From HK1 sp965202875 (GTDB taxonomy: Bacteria; Pseudomonadota; Gammaproteobacteria; HK1): a DNA stretch of 64,000 nt. How positions within the stretch are numbered: the first letter of the stretch is position 1; the number at the start of each line of letters is the position of its first letter. The notes under the pieces are model-generated. The model searched no databases. It was not told the origin of the DNA and saw nothing but the letters and a program-made list of their open reading frames with translations. The position numbers were made by a program, and so were the translations under genes. The stretch covers positions 5,518,001 to 5,582,000 of the forward strand of contig OZ241870.1 of NCBI GenBank assembly GCA_965202875.1, given 5' to 3'. Shown one piece after another: positions 26,887 through 36,412 of the stretch.

Positions 26887-27378
26887 ATGGCCGATTCCGG
26901 CGTGGTGCCCAAGTCGAAGTCGCAACGAAAGCGCGAGTCGCTCGCGCTCCAGGCTCTTGGCGAATCGCTGGTCGCCTTGCCCGAAGGCGATCTCGCCCGT
27001 CTTCCTCTCTGGCCCGAGCTCGAAGCCGCGGTCGCCGGTGCGCGAGGACTGGAGCGCGCCGCCTTGCGACGCCAGATCCGGTACATCGGACGCATGCTCC
27101 GGGAGGGTGACGCCGATCCGATCGTCCGGGGCCTCGACGCCTCACGCCGGCCCGGCCGGCGTGAGGCGGCACGCCACCGAAGGCTCGAAAGGCTGCGCGA
27201 CGTCCTGATCGGTGACGACGAGGCTCTCGACCGCGTTCGCGAAGCAGGCCCGGATCTGGATGTCCGAAAGCTGCGGCGACTCGTCGCCGCCGCGCGACAC
27301 GAACGCGCGGGCGGGTCCGGGACCGCGAACGCGCGACGCCTGTTCCGTTTCCTCCGGGACAGTGGGATCGACAATTGA
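26887..27378 (+). CDS. darP: DarP/YjgA-type ribosome-associated protein (DUF615)
   Basis: 163 residues from ATG 26887; an upstream ATG at 26839 would add 16 residues. DarP helps 50S subunit maturation. Features: the N-terminal KSKSQRKRESLALQALGESL motif, LPLWPELEAAV, RRQIRYIGRMLR, HRRLERLRDVLIG, and the C-terminal ANARRLFRFLRDS. The basic, helical composition fits the family. It lies opposite rpmB and may share the region upstream of it. Confidence 0.85.
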   Translation: MADSGVVPKSKSQRKRESLALQALGESLVALPEGDLARLPLWPELEAAVAGARGLERAALRRQIRYIGRMLREGDADPIVRGLDASRRPGRREAARHRRLERLRDVLIGDDEALDRVREAGPDLDVRKLRRLVAAARHERAGGSGTANARRLFRFLRDSGIDN

Positions 27379-27659
27379 AGGTGTTGACATTGACGGCGAC
27401 GGGTCCCATACGGGCAGGAAGGGTCGGAGAACCGCCGCTACCCGCCCAGGGCCGGCGCTCGCGCACCGTGCGGGCGGGAACGGAGCTCGGGAACGCAGGT
27501 CAACGGTGCCGGCTCCGTCTTCCGGGACGTGAGGCTCGATCGCCGAGTGGGACGACGACCCTGGGGCCCACGGGAACGGGAGAGCGTATCCGGGGATCCG
27601 TGCGGACGGCGCCGGCTCGGCGTCTTCTGAAAACGGCGGTCCGAACGCCGAAGGCGCCG

Positions 27660-28853
27660 GTGGTTCGACGCTCCGCGCGGGCGGTGCGGCTCGCCGCGTA
27701 TCTTGTCTGCGTGCTCGGTCTGCTGTCGCCTGCCGCGTCCGATGCGATCGGACCGGTGGTGGATCCCGTCGGCCGGGACCCCGGTTCCGGGATGATCGAT
27801 GCGGCCGGGCCGGTGGCGCGGATCCTCGGCCGGGACGCCGGTTCCGGGGGGTTCGAGCGCGCGCTCGGACCGCGCCGGTTCGAGTTCCCCCGCGACCATG
27901 GTCCCCACGAACGGTTCCGTACCGAGTGGTGGTATTTCACCGGTCAGCTCGCGACCCCCGCGCGACGCCGCTTCGGGTTCCAATTGACGTTCTTCCGTGT
28001 CGCGCTCACCTCCTCGGCGCCTCCACGATCGTCGCGATGGGCAAGCCACAACGTCTACATGGCGCACTTCGCGGTAACCGACGTCGAGACCGGGGCGTTC
28101 CACGCTTTCGAGCGTTTCGCGCGCGGCGCGGCCGGGCTCGCGGGCGCACGCGCCGCGCCGTTCCGCGTCTGGGTCGAGGATTGGGAGGCGGTGTCGGCCG
28201 GCGAGGCGTTTCTTCCGCTCCGCCTGCGCGCCTCCCGCGGCGCGGTCGCTCTGGACGTGGAACTGCGTCCGGGCAAGCCCTGGGTCGCCCAGGGCGACCG
28301 GGGCTTCAGCGTAAAGAGCGATCAGCCCGGGAACGCCTCCTATTACTATTCGTTCACGCGCCTTCCCGTGGCCGGGTCGTTGCGCGTGGACGGAACCGGG
28401 CATCGGGTTTCAGGGAACGCCTGGGTCGATCGGGAATGGAGCACGAGCGCCCTCGGTTCCGGGCAGATCGGGTGGGACTGGTTCGCGTTCCACCTCGACG
28501 ACGGCCGCGACTTCATGTTCTACCGGCTCCGGCGCCGAGACGGCACCGCCGATCCCGCGAGTGCCGGCGTGCTCGTCGACGTCGACGGGCGGGCGCGGCG
28601 CCTCGCCGCGGACGACGTCACACTGGAGGTGCTCGACACTTGGACGAGTCCGGATGGAGGCGCGGCGTATCCGGGTCGCTGGTCCGTGCGGGTTCCCGCC
28701 CTGGCCCTCGCGTTCGAGGTGGAGCCGCTCGCCGCGGATCAGGAACACCGGGGACGCTTCCGCTATTGGGAGGGCGCGGTGCGGGTTCGGGGCGCGGACG
28801 GAGCGCCGGTGTCCGGCTCGGGCTACGTGGAGCTGGTCGGCTACGCGCGCTGA
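27660..28853 (+). CDS. Secreted AttH/CrtC-like lipocalin-type hydratase family protein
   Basis: 397 residues if started at GTG 27660, which gives a clean signal peptide (RLAAYLVCVLGLLSPAASDA). The frame is open back to 27375, but that part is unsupported; a GTG at 27600 is another option. The mature protein matches the carotenoid 1,2-hydratase/AttH family (COG5621): RTEWWYFTGQLATPARRRFG, FQLTFFRVAL, ASHNVYMAHFAVTD, NAWVDREWSTSALGSGQIGW and DWFAFHLDDGRDFMFYRLR. Substrate unknown. AttH genes often neighbour an ABC exporter, which is absent here. It ends 83 bases from the convergent batD gene. Confidence 0.75.
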   Translation: MVRRSARAVRLAAYLVCVLGLLSPAASDAIGPVVDPVGRDPGSGMIDAAGPVARILGRDAGSGGFERALGPRRFEFPRDHGPHERFRTEWWYFTGQLATPARRRFGFQLTFFRVALTSSAPPRSSRWASHNVYMAHFAVTDVETGAFHAFERFARGAAGLAGARAAPFRVWVEDWEAVSAGEAFLPLRLRASRGAVALDVELRPGKPWVAQGDRGFSVKSDQPGNASYYYSFTRLPVAGSLRVDGTGHRVSGNAWVDREWSTSALGSGQIGWDWFAFHLDDGRDFMFYRLRRRDGTADPASAGVLVDVDGRARRLAADDVTLEVLDTWTSPDGGAAYPGRWSVRVPALALAFEVEPLAADQEHRGRFRYWEGAVRVRGADGAPVSGSGYVELVGYAR

Positions 28854-28936
28854 CGTTTGACGGCGCGGGTGCGGTTGCGGGCGCCCGGCGCTTCTGTTGT
28901 CTGGCTTTCGCGCACCGAGCGGGCGCAATCGGCGCG

Positions 28937-30658
28937 TCACATCGGGTGCAGCGACGGGAGTCCGCCTCCCGCGACGGTGCGCCGCCGTTCCGGCGGCGGC
29001 TCGATCGCGCGGGGAAGCCGGGCAGCCAGCGGCTCTCCGATCCAGGCGGCGTCCTCGTCCGACCACAGCGCGCGGTCGAGGACCAGGACCGCTTCGGCGA
29101 AAGATTCCTTGGAGAACGGCTCGCCGCGGACCCGCGCCGCGAGGGCGACGAGGTCGCGGGGAGGCGATTCGGGCCAAGCCACCTCGGCCCAGCCGAGCAG
29201 GGCGTCACGCGCCGCGCGTGGGGAGGCGTCGCGGCAGGCATCCAGCACGCGGCGCCGTGCCGCGGCGAGGTTTCGCGGCAGGCGGGGGGGTTCAGGGGGC
29301 TCCGAAGGCGCGACACCCCCGCGACGGAGCCGGCCCCGAGCATGCAGCAGCGCTCCCAGCGTCGCGAGCCAAGCGACGGCCAGAGCCGCGCTGAAGCCCT
29401 GCCAGAGCCGCCGATCCGGGGCCGGGGCGGACGTCGTCTCCGCGATGGCGTCGAGTACGGGACGGGCCGGTTGCGCGGTGACCGGGGCCGCCGCTACGTT
29501 CACCGTCCGGGCCGGGATCCGGGCGGTGCGGGATGCGTCCGCCTCAACGTCCCACCACTGCACCTGAATCTCCGGGAGCCTCAGCGTTCCCGCTTCGCCC
29601 GGCACCATCGCGATGCGCTGGACGCGGGCTCCGTGCACGGCGTCGCGGTCGGTGCGGGTCACAATGGAGGGCCGGTCGGGATAGAGCCGAACGGGGCCGA
29701 GCTCGGGGAGGTCGATCGGCGGGAGTTGTTCGCCGGTGAGCCCCACCGCGTCGAGGCGCAACGTCCAGGTCACCGGTTCTCCTGCCACGAGACGGGGAGG
29801 ATCCTCGGGCCATTCCTCGGCGAGGGTGATCGCGCGGGCCGGCAGCCACGGCGTTGCGGCCGCGGGAGGGCGAGGCTTCACCATCACCTCGACGGGCTGT
29901 GACGCGAGACGCACTTGGCGCCCCTCGCCGAACAGCCGGCTTGTGGCCGGCGCGGTACCCGTTTCGGCGAGGCGCGCGTCGAGCCGGACCGCGGGCAGGG
30001 CGAGCCGCCCGCTCACCTGCGGAAACACTGCAAAGCGGCGCTCGATGACCCGATGGCGCCGGCCGTTGACGATCCTGGTGTACGCGGCATCCTTGCCGAG
30101 GCGGTGGGTGACGGCGCCTTCCGGGGTGAAGTCCGAGAGCGACGCTTCGAGGAACTCCACCGCCCGATAGATTCTGACGGTGTACGTAAGCTGGGACTGG
30201 ACGTAGACCTCCTCCGGCCCCACGTGCGTCTCGATGAAGACGACCCGTCCACCCGGCGCGTCCGCCGCGGCAGCGGGCAGGACCTCCAGCTCGATCGCCG
30301 GGCTGGTCATGGTTCCTACCGGCAGAGGGCCGGCGGTGAGGCGCCCCGATCGTCTGGGGGCCACCTCGATGATCCACCGGGTCAGGGTGCTCCGGCGGCC
30401 GTTGGCGATGGTGATCTGCGTGCTGGACGATTGTCCGAGGATCTCGAAGTCGCGCCGGAGCGGCTTGAGGTCGGGCTGCACGCCGCCGGTCCCGGCATCC
30501 ACCTCGACGATCAGGCGCACCGTCTCATCGGCGCGGATCGGGTTGCGCTCGAAGCGGGCGTCGATGGCTTGGGCCCGGGCTTCGCCGAACGCGAGCGCCG
30601 CGAGTGTCGCGGCTGCCATGATCACCGCGGTCGCCCCCGGAAGAGACCGCGGGCTCAT
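28937..30658 (-). CDS. batD: BatD-like oxygen-tolerance family protein
   Basis: 573 residues. Signal peptide about residues 1-29 (ATLAALAFGEARAQA), a long beta-rich periplasmic region, one membrane helix (FSAALAVAWLATLGALLHA, about residue 440) and a cytoplasmic helical tail. BatD family motifs: ARFERNPIRADETVRLIVEV, VYVQSQLTYTVRIYR and the basic WWDVEAD segment. In Bacteroidetes and others Bat proteins accompany MoxR ATPases and VWA proteins in stress tolerance or enzyme maturation. ATG 30658 overlaps the DUF4381 stop by four bases, so it is the last gene of this operon. Confidence 0.85.
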   Translation of the reverse strand: MSPRSLPGATAVIMAAATLAALAFGEARAQAIDARFERNPIRADETVRLIVEVDAGTGGVQPDLKPLRRDFEILGQSSSTQITIANGRRSTLTRWIIEVAPRRSGRLTAGPLPVGTMTSPAIELEVLPAAAADAPGGRVVFIETHVGPEEVYVQSQLTYTVRIYRAVEFLEASLSDFTPEGAVTHRLGKDAAYTRIVNGRRHRVIERRFAVFPQVSGRLALPAVRLDARLAETGTAPATSRLFGEGRQVRLASQPVEVMVKPRPPAAATPWLPARAITLAEEWPEDPPRLVAGEPVTWTLRLDAVGLTGEQLPPIDLPELGPVRLYPDRPSIVTRTDRDAVHGARVQRIAMVPGEAGTLRLPEIQVQWWDVEADASRTARIPARTVNVAAAPVTAQPARPVLDAIAETTSAPAPDRRLWQGFSAALAVAWLATLGALLHARGRLRRGGVAPSEPPEPPRLPRNLAAARRRVLDACRDASPRAARDALLGWAEVAWPESPPRDLVALAARVRGEPFSKESFAEAVLVLDRALWSDEDAAWIGEPLAARLPRAIEPPPERRRTVAGGGLPSLHPM

Positions 30659-31131
30659 ACGCGCCGGATCCAGCGCTCGCACGCGGCGAGCGCGCGCGGC
30701 ACGTCGAAAGAGCGTTCGCGCGCGTAGGGGGCGTCGAGCAGGGCGGTGCGCACCGCCGCTCCAATCCCGGGCAGGCTCGATTCGAGCCAGGCGATCCAGC
30801 GGTCGTCGGCCAGTCCCGCCACTTCTTCGCGCGGGCAGCGGGAGAGGGCGACGCGGCGTACGAGTGTGGACAACTCCATCGCGATCTCCGCACACGGCGC
30901 GCCGGCTTCGTGACGAGCACGCAGGGTCCGCAGGTGCACGAGTGCCTCGCGTCGTGCGCGCCCGGCACGCCACCGCCGCGCGGTGATGAATGCGGCGGCG
31001 ATCACCGCCACCGCCGCGAGGGCGCAGACCGCGGCCCATCCGGGCGCTGGAGGCCAGAGCCCTGGCGCGTCGGGGACGTGGATGTCGCGTAGTGCGAAGA
31101 GCGGGTCGGTGGGGTTCGGCGGCGGATTCAC
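30655..31131 (-). CDS. DUF4381 membrane protein of the moxR operon
   Basis: About 158 residues from GTG 31131 (VNPPPNPTDPLFALRDIHVP). One membrane segment (WAAVCALAAVAVIAAAFITA) is followed by a cytoplasmic helical domain with RRWRAGRARREALVHL and LSTLVRRVALSRCPREEVAGL, which is the DUF4381 pattern. Function unknown. It lies between the DUF58 gene and batD. The frame continues upstream through the DUF58 gene, but that is a shadow. The start is uncertain because no clear ribosome-binding site exists. Confidence 0.78.
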   Translation of the reverse strand: MNPPPNPTDPLFALRDIHVPDAPGLWPPAPGWAAVCALAAVAVIAAAFITARRWRAGRARREALVHLRTLRARHEAGAPCAEIAMELSTLVRRVALSRCPREEVAGLADDRWIAWLESSLPGIGAAVRTALLDAPYARERSFDVPRALAACERWIRRV

Positions 31132-31153
31132 GGGGATGCGCGGGGCGGCGGAA

Positions 31154-32224
31154 TCATCGGGGCGGGGCAGGGCGGGAACCCGGGCAGCGGGCCTGCCCAC
31201 CCAACGTTCCGCGGAGTACAGCCCGGACGTCGTCGCCGCAGCCGATACGTACCAGCACCGCGCCGGCGCGGCGGCACACGGCGCCGAGCCGGGCCTCGAC
31301 ACCCTCGAAGCGGCGGGTGACGGCGCGCGCGACCTCGCCGGAGCGGGCGTCCAGGATCGCGGTACGCCGGCCGTCTCCGATCGGGTAGCGGGCCGGCGGC
31401 GGAGCGGTGGATTCGAGCCGATCGTAGATCCATACGCAGAGCAGGTCGCCGTGCTCGCGCAGCCTCGCGAGCTGTGCCGCGGTACGGTCCTCCATCTCGC
31501 TGAAGTCGCTGATGACGACAACCAGCGTTCCGGGCCGCGCGACGCGGCGTGCGCGCGGCAGTGCGCTCCCGATCCCGTTTTCGCCCCCGTCCCCCTTGGT
31601 CCGGGACCCTTGCTCGATCTCGACGAGGGCGCGAATGAGCCCGAGTGTTCCGCCGCGTCCTGCCGCGACCCGGGACTCGACCGTGCGTGCGCCCGCAAAG
31701 ACGAGCCCTCCGACCCGGTCGCCGCCGCCGGCCGCGGTCCATGCGAGCAGCGAGGCCGATTCCGCCGCGATCACCGACTTGAAGGCCCGCCGGGTGCCGA
31801 AGCGCATGCGTGTGCCGAGATCCACGACGAAGAGGATCGGGCGCTCGCGCTCCTCGTGGAACAGCTTGGTATGAGGGCGGCCGGTGCGTGCGGTGACCCT
31901 CCAGTCGATGCTGCGGATGTCGTCGCCGGGCAGGTAGGCCCTCGACTCCGAGTACTCCATCCCGCGCCCGCGGAATCGTGACGCCCGCACCCCCGAACGC
32001 CCGCCGCGACTCGGACGACGCCCTTTCAGGGAGAGGCCGGCGGCACGCCCCCGCAGGCCCACGAGATCGGCGGCGGAGAACGTTACGCCCGAAAGGCCCC
32101 ACCGGCCGGAGCGGCGGGCGTCTCCACCGGCGTTCAGGAAGGGGGTGACCGGCGTGTTCACAGGGCCGCCTCCGGTGCTCACGGCGCTGCCGGCGTTCAT
32201 GATGCCTCCACTGGCGCTCACCAT
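31154..32224 (-). CDS. DUF58-domain protein of the moxR operon
   Basis: Up to 356 residues. The DUF58 core is clear: GVRASRFRGRGMEYSESRAY, LPGDDIRSIDWRVTARTG, KLFHEERERPILFVVDLG, and VVVISDFSEMEDRTAAQL in the VWA-like C-terminal half. The first 45 residues are Gly/Ala/Asn-rich and coincide with a degenerate DNA repeat, so the true start may lie further in. DUF58 proteins are chaperone-like partners of MoxR ATPases. Confidence 0.85.
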   Translation of the reverse strand: MVSASGGIMNAGSAVSTGGGPVNTPVTPFLNAGGDARRSGRWGLSGVTFSAADLVGLRGRAAGLSLKGRRPSRGGRSGVRASRFRGRGMEYSESRAYLPGDDIRSIDWRVTARTGRPHTKLFHEERERPILFVVDLGTRMRFGTRRAFKSVIAAESASLLAWTAAGGGDRVGGLVFAGARTVESRVAAGRGGTLGLIRALVEIEQGSRTKGDGGENGIGSALPRARRVARPGTLVVVISDFSEMEDRTAAQLARLREHGDLLCVWIYDRLESTAPPPARYPIGDGRRTAILDARSGEVARAVTRRFEGVEARLGAVCRRAGAVLVRIGCGDDVRAVLRGTLGGQARCPGSRPAPPR

Positions 32225-32334
32225 GCGTCACCGGTGTTTCCGGCACCGGCATCGGGGTTCACGCCGTCGCGGGTGTTCACGACGCCGCCGGCATACGGTG
32301 CCGCTCCTGACGTTCGCGGCGCCGGAGCCGGCGT

Positions 32335-32338
<4 letters not shown>
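32150..32338 (-). repeat. Degenerate GTGAACGCCGG minisatellite at the moxR-DUF58 junction, with a 36-codon coupled frame
   Basis: The minus strand repeats GTGAACGCCGG-like units of roughly 18-24 bases from the moxR stop into the DUF58 N-terminus. One unit makes a GTG at 32338 that overlaps the moxR stop and opens a 36-codon, Arg-rich frame ending at 32228, four bases before the DUF58 ATG. Whether this frame is translated cannot be told; it may only carry ribosomes across the gap. Confidence 0.45.
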
Positions 32339-33342
<1,004 letters not shown>

Positions 33343-33469
33343 GTCTTCGATCGTGGCGGGAATGTTGCGCGGCGGGATTTTAGCGCACGGCGGACGTGTG
33401 AAGGTCGGCCTTGTGCACGGGATCGGCAGGTAGTGAAGTATTCCCCATCCTGGAAGCCGCCGGCGCAGC

Positions 33470-33520
33470 GGTTTTCCGTGAAGCTGCGGAAATTGGTTTT
33501 CCAATGAAGCTGCAGGAATT
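33470..33520 (+). repeat. Two 25-26-base direct repeats upstream of the defence operon promoter
   Basis: Copies of GGTTTTCC..TGAAGCTGC.GGAATT at 33470-33494 and 33495-33520, directly tandem and just upstream of the -35 box. Spacing and position suggest binding sites for a regulator. No regulator gene was recognised nearby. Confidence 0.6.
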
Positions 33521-33521
33521 T

Positions 33522-33550
33522 TCTTGACACGTCAAGATTTCTGGTATAGA
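33522..33550 (+). promoter_or_regulatory. Promoter with palindromic operator for the DUF499-PglZ operon
   Basis: TTGACA (33524-33529) and TATAGA (33545-33550, preceded by TG as an extended -10) lie 15 bases apart. The perfect inverted repeat TCTTGAC-AC-GTCAAGA (33522-33537) covers the -35 box. Transcription would start about 33557, almost at the ATG 33560, so the message would be essentially leaderless. This also rules out a TTG start at 33524. Confidence 0.7.
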
Positions 33551-33559
33551 CGAGACGCC

Positions 33560-36265
33560 ATGCTGACCAAACGGCACGCATCGGCACGGGATCTGGACGG
33601 GGTCATCGACCTCGAGCGCCTCCGTTCCGGCTCGTCCACCAGCCTGGAACGGGACGCCGCCCGCTTCCTGGAGCTCACCTGGCCCTCGTCGGACGTCCAC
33701 GCCCTCGTCGGCGGGTTGAGCCATCGCTTCAACGGCGGCTCGCAGGCCGGCACCATCCTCGCCCACTCCGCCAAGGGTCTCGGCAAGTCCCACGCACTGC
33801 TGCTGGGATACCACCTGTTCTCAAGCCCCGGGATCGCCCGGAGGTGGGCAGGGTCGCATGGCTACGACTGGACGCCGCCCGACGACACGCTGCCGGTGGT
33901 CCGGAAGCTGACCGACCGGGCGCTCCCGGACGATGCCCTGTGGTCGCTGGTCGCGGCGCATCTCGGCGCCGACTGGCCCGGTGAACGGCCACCGGACCTG
34001 GACGCGCTGCGCACGGACCTCGGCGACCGGCACGTGGTCCTGATCCTCGACGAGCTGGAACGCGGCATCGGCAGCATTCGCGACCCGGCCCGGCAGCAGC
34101 AGAACCTGGGCTTCCTGCAAATGCTGAGCGAGGAGGCCAACCGGGGACGCCGGATCACGCTGTTCGCGGCAGTGTACGACGGCAGCCGGGAGCCCGGCTC
34201 GACACTGAAACGCACCCCCCGCATCGAGCTGCGCTTCCGCGACGCCGACGATCGCGCCGCCATCGTTCGGCACCGCCTGTTCTCCAACGCGGACACCTGC
34301 GATCGCGATGCGGCACGCACCGTCGTCCGCTCCTACGTGAACACGTGGCGAAAGTTCGGCATCGAGACGCCGGCTCCCTACCTCGAACGGATGGAACGCG
34401 CCTTTCCCTTCCTCCCCGACCTGATCGAGCTGATCTTCGAGCGCATCACGGAGAGCGGCGGCTTCCAGGGCACACGCAGCGCCCTGGGGCTGCTCGGCGC
34501 CATGCTGGACGCCATGGACAGCGGTGGGGACGACGGCAGGGACGGCGGCAGGGACGGCGGCAGCGTCCTGATGAGTGCGGCGCACTGCAAGGTCACCGAC
34601 CGCGCCTGCACGGATCGCTTGCAGGACCTCGACCCCACCGGCACGTTGATCAACTGTGCGGCGTCGAACCAGCGCGACCTGGCCGGGCAGCCCTTCTCCG
34701 AGGCCATTGCATCGGCGGTGCTGCTGGCCAGCGTCGTTCCCGGCGGTGGCGCACGGGGACTCGGCCGCGACGACCTCGTCCGCCACGTCACCGCACCCGG
34801 CGCGGACCCCAACCGCCTGCACGCCGGGATGGACGCCTTCTCCCGGTTCGGAACGAACTTCCACGAACGCGAGGGGCGCTTCTTCTTCGACTCGGAAGAG
34901 AACGAGTACGCCAAGGTCGAGCTGGAAGCCGTCAAGCTCAACGACGAGACCGCCCGCGCGGAGCTGGTGCGCATCTGGCAACGGGACGTGTTCCGCGACA
35001 CCCGGCACAGCGTGGTGTTCCAGGACCCGGCCACGACCCGCCAGGCACTCGAAGCCCTGGACCGCAAGCCTCCCCGCTACGTGCTGGCCCCCCGCCGGCT
35101 CTCGGCGCCGGAGCGCCACGGCCTCTACACGGGCCTGGAGCGCCGCAACCAGATCCTCCTGCTGGAGCCGCGCGACGCCCGCGTGGACCATCTGGCCCAT
35201 CCGGACATGCTGGCGCTGGCCCGCGGCATCCGTGCCGCGGCCCAGCTCGCCGAATCCGCATCGAGCGGTGAGCGCCGCAACCGCTTCGAGCGTATCGCCA
35301 GGGAGCGCACGCAGGAGATCGTGCGCCTCCTGAAGTCGGCCGGGCTCGTCTACGTCCGAATCGACGAGTGGGCCGAGGCGCCGGACCGGACGATCTTCGA
35401 GGAAGAGAGCCTGGGCTCGGCGAGCACGCGGGAAGAGGTCCTGACCTTCCTCCGCACCCGGATATTTCCCGGCTCCCTGTTCGAGGAGCACCTTCGGGAC
35501 CGGCTCGACGACTTCTTCGACCGGCGCGTGGACCGGATCGATCGGGTCTATCGCAATACCCTGGGCTTCCCGGTCCCCTTGACGGTGGACATGGTCTCCA
35601 AGGCGCTCGTGTCGCTGGCCGGGGACCCGGCCCGCATCGCCGGCCTGCAACACACCCGAGGCCACTTCTGCGCCGAGCGCGTCAGCCTCACGGAGCCGGA
35701 ACTCGCGGCAGCGGTCCTCGTGCCGCCGTGGCCTGCAAGCGTCCCGCGACCCGAACCCCGTCCGCCCGGAGCCGGAGCTTCGCCCGAGGCCACACCCCCC
35801 GGGGGCGATGCAGGGTCCAAGCCGGAAACGGAGCCCGGCGGGGAGCCGCCATCGGTATCCGACTCCCCTGCGGTATCCGACCCCCCTGGCGCCATGACCG
35901 AGGAACGCGCCACCCCCCATTGCCGCGGCCGGGGCGAGCTGCGCCAGCAGACGGCGGCGCGGCTCGTGGACGTCGATGATCCCGTCGTCCACTCCGTGCG
36001 GTTCACGATCTACGCGAGCTACACCGACCACGACCTCGCGAGCCAGCCGGCCGCCTGGCGCGGCGCCCTGAGCGGCACGGGGGACCTCGACGTACAGATC
36101 GACGTCACGGTGCAGGGACCGATGGACAAGGCCACCCTGGAACAGCATTGCGAGCAGCTTCCCGACGTCCCGGACGCCACCTACGCGGCACGGTTCCGCA
36201 TCGAAGCGCCGGCGGCGGGCGAGGCGCCGGCGGTGAATGTGGCGCCGGAGGCGGAAGTGTCATGA
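33560..36265 (+). CDS. DUF499 P-loop ATPase, BrxC/PglY-like
   Basis: 901 residues. A Walker A-like loop AKGLGKSHALLLG lies near residue 70 and the Walker B HVVLILDELERGIG near residue 158, followed by a sensor-like ITLFAAVYDGSREPGS. The C-terminal third has a Pro/Gly/Glu-rich linker (about residues 730-790) and a small beta domain. DUF499 ATPases are the BrxC/PglY component of BREX and of related DUF1156-methylase loci; type 1 BrxC is usually larger. Start ATG 33560 is set by the promoter. The last codons and following DNA are a tandem repeat of the gene junction. Naming rests on the ATPase motifs, size and the PglZ/DUF1156/helicase neighbours. Confidence 0.75.
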   Translation: MLTKRHASARDLDGVIDLERLRSGSSTSLERDAARFLELTWPSSDVHALVGGLSHRFNGGSQAGTILAHSAKGLGKSHALLLGYHLFSSPGIARRWAGSHGYDWTPPDDTLPVVRKLTDRALPDDALWSLVAAHLGADWPGERPPDLDALRTDLGDRHVVLILDELERGIGSIRDPARQQQNLGFLQMLSEEANRGRRITLFAAVYDGSREPGSTLKRTPRIELRFRDADDRAAIVRHRLFSNADTCDRDAARTVVRSYVNTWRKFGIETPAPYLERMERAFPFLPDLIELIFERITESGGFQGTRSALGLLGAMLDAMDSGGDDGRDGGRDGGSVLMSAAHCKVTDRACTDRLQDLDPTGTLINCAASNQRDLAGQPFSEAIASAVLLASVVPGGGARGLGRDDLVRHVTAPGADPNRLHAGMDAFSRFGTNFHEREGRFFFDSEENEYAKVELEAVKLNDETARAELVRIWQRDVFRDTRHSVVFQDPATTRQALEALDRKPPRYVLAPRRLSAPERHGLYTGLERRNQILLLEPRDARVDHLAHPDMLALARGIRAAAQLAESASSGERRNRFERIARERTQEIVRLLKSAGLVYVRIDEWAEAPDRTIFEEESLGSASTREEVLTFLRTRIFPGSLFEEHLRDRLDDFFDRRVDRIDRVYRNTLGFPVPLTVDMVSKALVSLAGDPARIAGLQHTRGHFCAERVSLTEPELAAAVLVPPWPASVPRPEPRPPGAGASPEATPPGGDAGSKPETEPGGEPPSVSDSPAVSDPPGAMTEERATPHCRGRGELRQQTAARLVDVDDPVVHSVRFTIYASYTDHDLASQPAAWRGALSGTGDLDVQIDVTVQGPMDKATLEQHCEQLPDVPDATYAARFRIEAPAAGEAPAVNVAPEAEVS

Positions 36266-36412
36266 GCGCTCCCGTGGTGAGCCAGGCGCCGGCGGTGAAC
36301 GAGACGCCGGAGACGGAGGCGTCGTGAGCACCGTAATCCCAACGCACAGAAGCGCGGGGTTCCTCTCCGTGGGCGAGGCGCCGGAGGCGGTTGCATCGTG
36401 AGCGCGCCCGTG
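36200..36412 (+). repeat. Tandemly repeated stop-start junction with two coupled micro-ORFs
   Basis: Three copies of a unit of about 65-75 bases occur (GGCGCCGG..GCGG... then TCATGAGC / TCGTGAGC). Each copy recreates an overlapping stop and start. The DUF499 stop overlaps ATG 36262, which opens a 21-codon frame (MSAPVVSQ...). Its stop at 36325-36327 overlaps GTG 36324, which opens a 25-codon frame. That one stops at 36399-36401, overlapping GTG 36398 of the PglZ gene (MSAPVLKPGY). Both micro-ORFs end Glu-Ala-x-Ser-like, as does the DUF499 protein (PEAEVS), so they are duplicated gene edges. Confidence 0.7.

Noticed and set aside
27375..27659. 95-codon N-terminal extension of the AttH-like protein
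   Set aside because: Low-complexity Arg/Gly sequence ahead of a clean signal peptide.
33524..33559. TTG start of the DUF499 gene
   Set aside because: It coincides with the -35 box of the promoter.
33821..36148. 775-codon minus-strand frame
   Set aside because: Antisense shadow of the DUF499 ATPase, which has clear motifs and a promoter.
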